From contig NZ_JACEFJ010000002.1 in assembly GCF_015354735.1 (NCBI RefSeq), positions 248,001 to 312,000 of the forward strand: DNA of 64,000 nucleotides. Reading direction: 5' to 3'. A model generated the notes under the pieces. The model worked only from the letters and a program-made list of their open reading frames with translations, had not been told where the DNA came from and ran no database searches. This DNA comes from Pararhodonellum marinum (lineage in GTDB: Bacteria; Bacteroidota; Bacteroidia; Cytophagales; Cyclobacteriaceae). Below, one piece after another: positions 62,553-64,000 of the stretch. The translations under genes and the position numbers were made by a program. Position 1 is the stretch's first letter, and each line of letters starts with the position of its first letter.

Positions 62553-63971
62553 ATGTCAACACACGATAATTATAGCTTATTTGATGATGTCTGCAAATTT
62601 GTGGATGAGGCCGCTAAGCACATGGATTTGGATCCAAGCCTAGTGGAGCAGATTAAGTTTTGTAACAGCATTTACAAATTTTATTTTCCGCTTAAAAATG
62701 GAGACGGTACTTACGAAACCCTAGAAGGTTACAGGGTGCAGCATTCCCATCACAAACTTCCTGTTAAAGGTGGAATACGTTACAGTAGTTTGGTAAATGA
62801 AGATGAGGTAAAAGGATTGGCAGCTTTGATGACTTACAAATGTGCATTGGTCAACATTCCTTATGGTGGGGCAAAAGGTGGGATCAAAATAGATCCAACC
62901 AAGTACAATGTAGATCAGCTTGAGCGAATTACCCGAAGATACACCTCAGAATTGATCAAAAAAAAGTTTATTGGTCCAGCTTTGGATGTACCTGCACCAG
63001 ATTATGGAACCAGTTCTAGAGAGATGGCTTGGATAGTAGATACCTATGAGGCTTTCAACCCGGATTCCATCAATGCCAAAGGTTGTGTGACCGGTAAGCC
63101 CCTTTCCCAGCATGGAATAGATGGCCGGACAGAAGCCACTGGTATGGGGGTTTTCATTGGTATCAGAGAGGCTGTAAGTGTCAAGGAAGACATGGATGAG
63201 CTAGGCTTGACCACTGGTATATCTGGAAAATCCGTCATCATCCAAGGTCTTGGTAATGTCGGGTTTCATACGGGTAAGTATCTTCAGGAAGCAGGCGCCA
63301 AAGTCATTGGCATAGCAGAATGGAATGGTGGCATTTATGATGAGGATGGAATAGATGTAGAGACCATCAAGGCCTACCAAATAAAAAACAAGGGTTTCAA
63401 AGGATACAGTAAAGGGAAATTCATTGAAAACGCTGGAGATTTACTGACCTATCAATGCGATATTTTGGTGCCTGCAGCTTTGGAAAACCAAATTACCGGA
63501 CAAAATGCAGAAATGATCAAGGCAAAAATCATAGCCGAAGCTGCCAACGGTCCAGTTACTCAAGAAGCTGAACAGATTTTGTTAAAAAAGAATGTTTTGA
63601 TACTTCCAGATATGTACCTGAATGCAGGAGGTGTTACAGTTTCTTATTTTGAGTGGCTCAAAAACCTATCCAGGGTATCTTTTGGAAAGCTGGAAAAGAG
63701 GTATGACATGAAAAAATATGAAACTTTATTGGAAAGCATAGAAAACACCACTGGTGATAGTTTTTCGGACGATCAAAAGCATGCCATTGCCAAAGGAGCA
63801 AGCGAAAGAGATTTGGTGATTTCAGGTCTGGAAGAAACCATGGTAACTGCTTATCACAGCATGAATGAGAAGCGGAAAGAAAAGAAAATCAAAAGCCTTC
63901 GTACAGCAGGCTTTATTCTGGCACTGGAAAGAATCGCAGTGAGCTACATGGATCTGGGTATATTTCCCTAA
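62553..63971 (+). CDS. Glu/Leu/Phe/Val dehydrogenase
   Basis: A 472-residue NAD(P)-dependent amino-acid dehydrogenase. The substrate-binding block is HHKLPVKGGIRYSSLVNEDEVKGLAALMTYKCALVNIPYGGAKGG with the catalytic Lys region; the NAD domain begins SVIIQGLGNVGFHTGKYLQEAGAKVIGI. Length is longer than leucine dehydrogenase (about 365) and nearer glutamate dehydrogenase (about 430-450), so glutamate deamination/amination is most likely, with branched-chain amino acids as alternative. Its own promoter is presumed since the fad terminator precedes it. Confidence 0.9.
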   Translation: MSTHDNYSLFDDVCKFVDEAAKHMDLDPSLVEQIKFCNSIYKFYFPLKNGDGTYETLEGYRVQHSHHKLPVKGGIRYSSLVNEDEVKGLAALMTYKCALVNIPYGGAKGGIKIDPTKYNVDQLERITRRYTSELIKKKFIGPALDVPAPDYGTSSREMAWIVDTYEAFNPDSINAKGCVTGKPLSQHGIDGRTEATGMGVFIGIREAVSVKEDMDELGLTTGISGKSVIIQGLGNVGFHTGKYLQEAGAKVIGIAEWNGGIYDEDGIDVETIKAYQIKNKGFKGYSKGKFIENAGDLLTYQCDILVPAALENQITGQNAEMIKAKIIAEAANGPVTQEAEQILLKKNVLILPDMYLNAGGVTVSYFEWLKNLSRVSFGKLEKRYDMKKYETLLESIENTTGDSFSDDQKHAIAKGASERDLVISGLEETMVTAYHSMNEKRKEKKIKSLRTAGFILALERIAVSYMDLGIFP

Positions 63972-64000
63972 AAATTCATTTTGGAAAGAAATGTCCGACT

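Noticed and set aside
1-64000. CRISPR arrays, insertion sequences, prophage or integron signals
   Set aside because: No regularly spaced repeats, transposase, integrase or phage structural genes were found on either strand.

Overview
The window is a stretch of a Bacteroidota chromosome, most likely from an aerobic, probably marine or aquatic, member of the Cytophagales (Cyclobacteriaceae-like). Supporting signs are a TonB-dependent receptor with a carboxypeptidase-regulatory N-terminus, many Bacteroidota-type lipoproteins (C after L-L-S/G), DUF3127 and DUF4139 proteins, a zinc-dependent DUF5117/DUF4953-type metalloprotease, an arsenosugar gene set, a DASH cryptochrome, few recognisable Shine-Dalgarno sequences, and AT-rich spacers. 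No insertion sequence, prophage, CRISPR array or rRNA was seen. One tRNA (Val-GAC) is present.

Layout. 0-9.7 kb: a truncated outer-membrane barrel protein, a TonB-dependent receptor, a GH29 alpha-L-fucosidase lipoprotein, a DUF3127 OB-fold protein, a 51-residue peptide gene in front of an iodotyrosine-deiodinase-like flavoprotein, and an MscS channel. 9.9-13.8 kb: a compact type III polyketide synthase locus (methyltransferase, chalcone-synthase-like enzyme, UbiA prenyltransferase, FAD reductase). 13.9-23.6 kb: housekeeping and envelope genes (metalloprotease, Fur/Zur-type regulator, fasciclin protein, RlmH, transglutaminase-like protein, M14 peptidase). 23.9-27.7 kb: an arsenosugar operon (peroxidase-like protein, ArsS, ArsM, a DUF3108/DUF6134-like protein, glycosyltransferase), then tRNA-Val. 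27.9-46.2 kb: mixed accessory metabolism, including M28 peptidase, GH9 and GH5 endoglucanases, patatin, a MuiA-like protein carrying a SusC-like insert, a LytTR regulator divergent from a CRY-DASH photolyase, and an SDR/aromatic decarboxylase operon.

46.3-64 kb: every gene is on the plus strand. The first run includes xth, an RsbW-like kinase, ybeY, mnmG, a methyltransferase and an Ig-like lipoprotein. Two perfect ParB-type palindromes (parS) sit in the mnmG leader, and a 478-bp AT-rich gap at 53.3-53.8 kb carries a cluster of DnaA-box-like sequences. Together these suggest that the window contains or lies next to the chromosome replication origin. To the right is a fatty-acid beta-oxidation block (acyl-CoA ligase, barrel protein, MarR regulator with twin palindromic operators, fadN-fadA-fadE in the same order as in Bacillus subtilis) and a glutamate/leucine-type dehydrogenase.

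How the genes work together: fucosidase and endoglucanases with the TonB receptor point to polysaccharide use; acyl-CoA ligase plus FadNAE form a complete beta-oxidation core under MarR control; the arsenosugar operon methylates and glycosylates arsenic; and the type III PKS locus is predicted to make a methylated, possibly prenylated aromatic lipid that cannot be identified from sequence alone.
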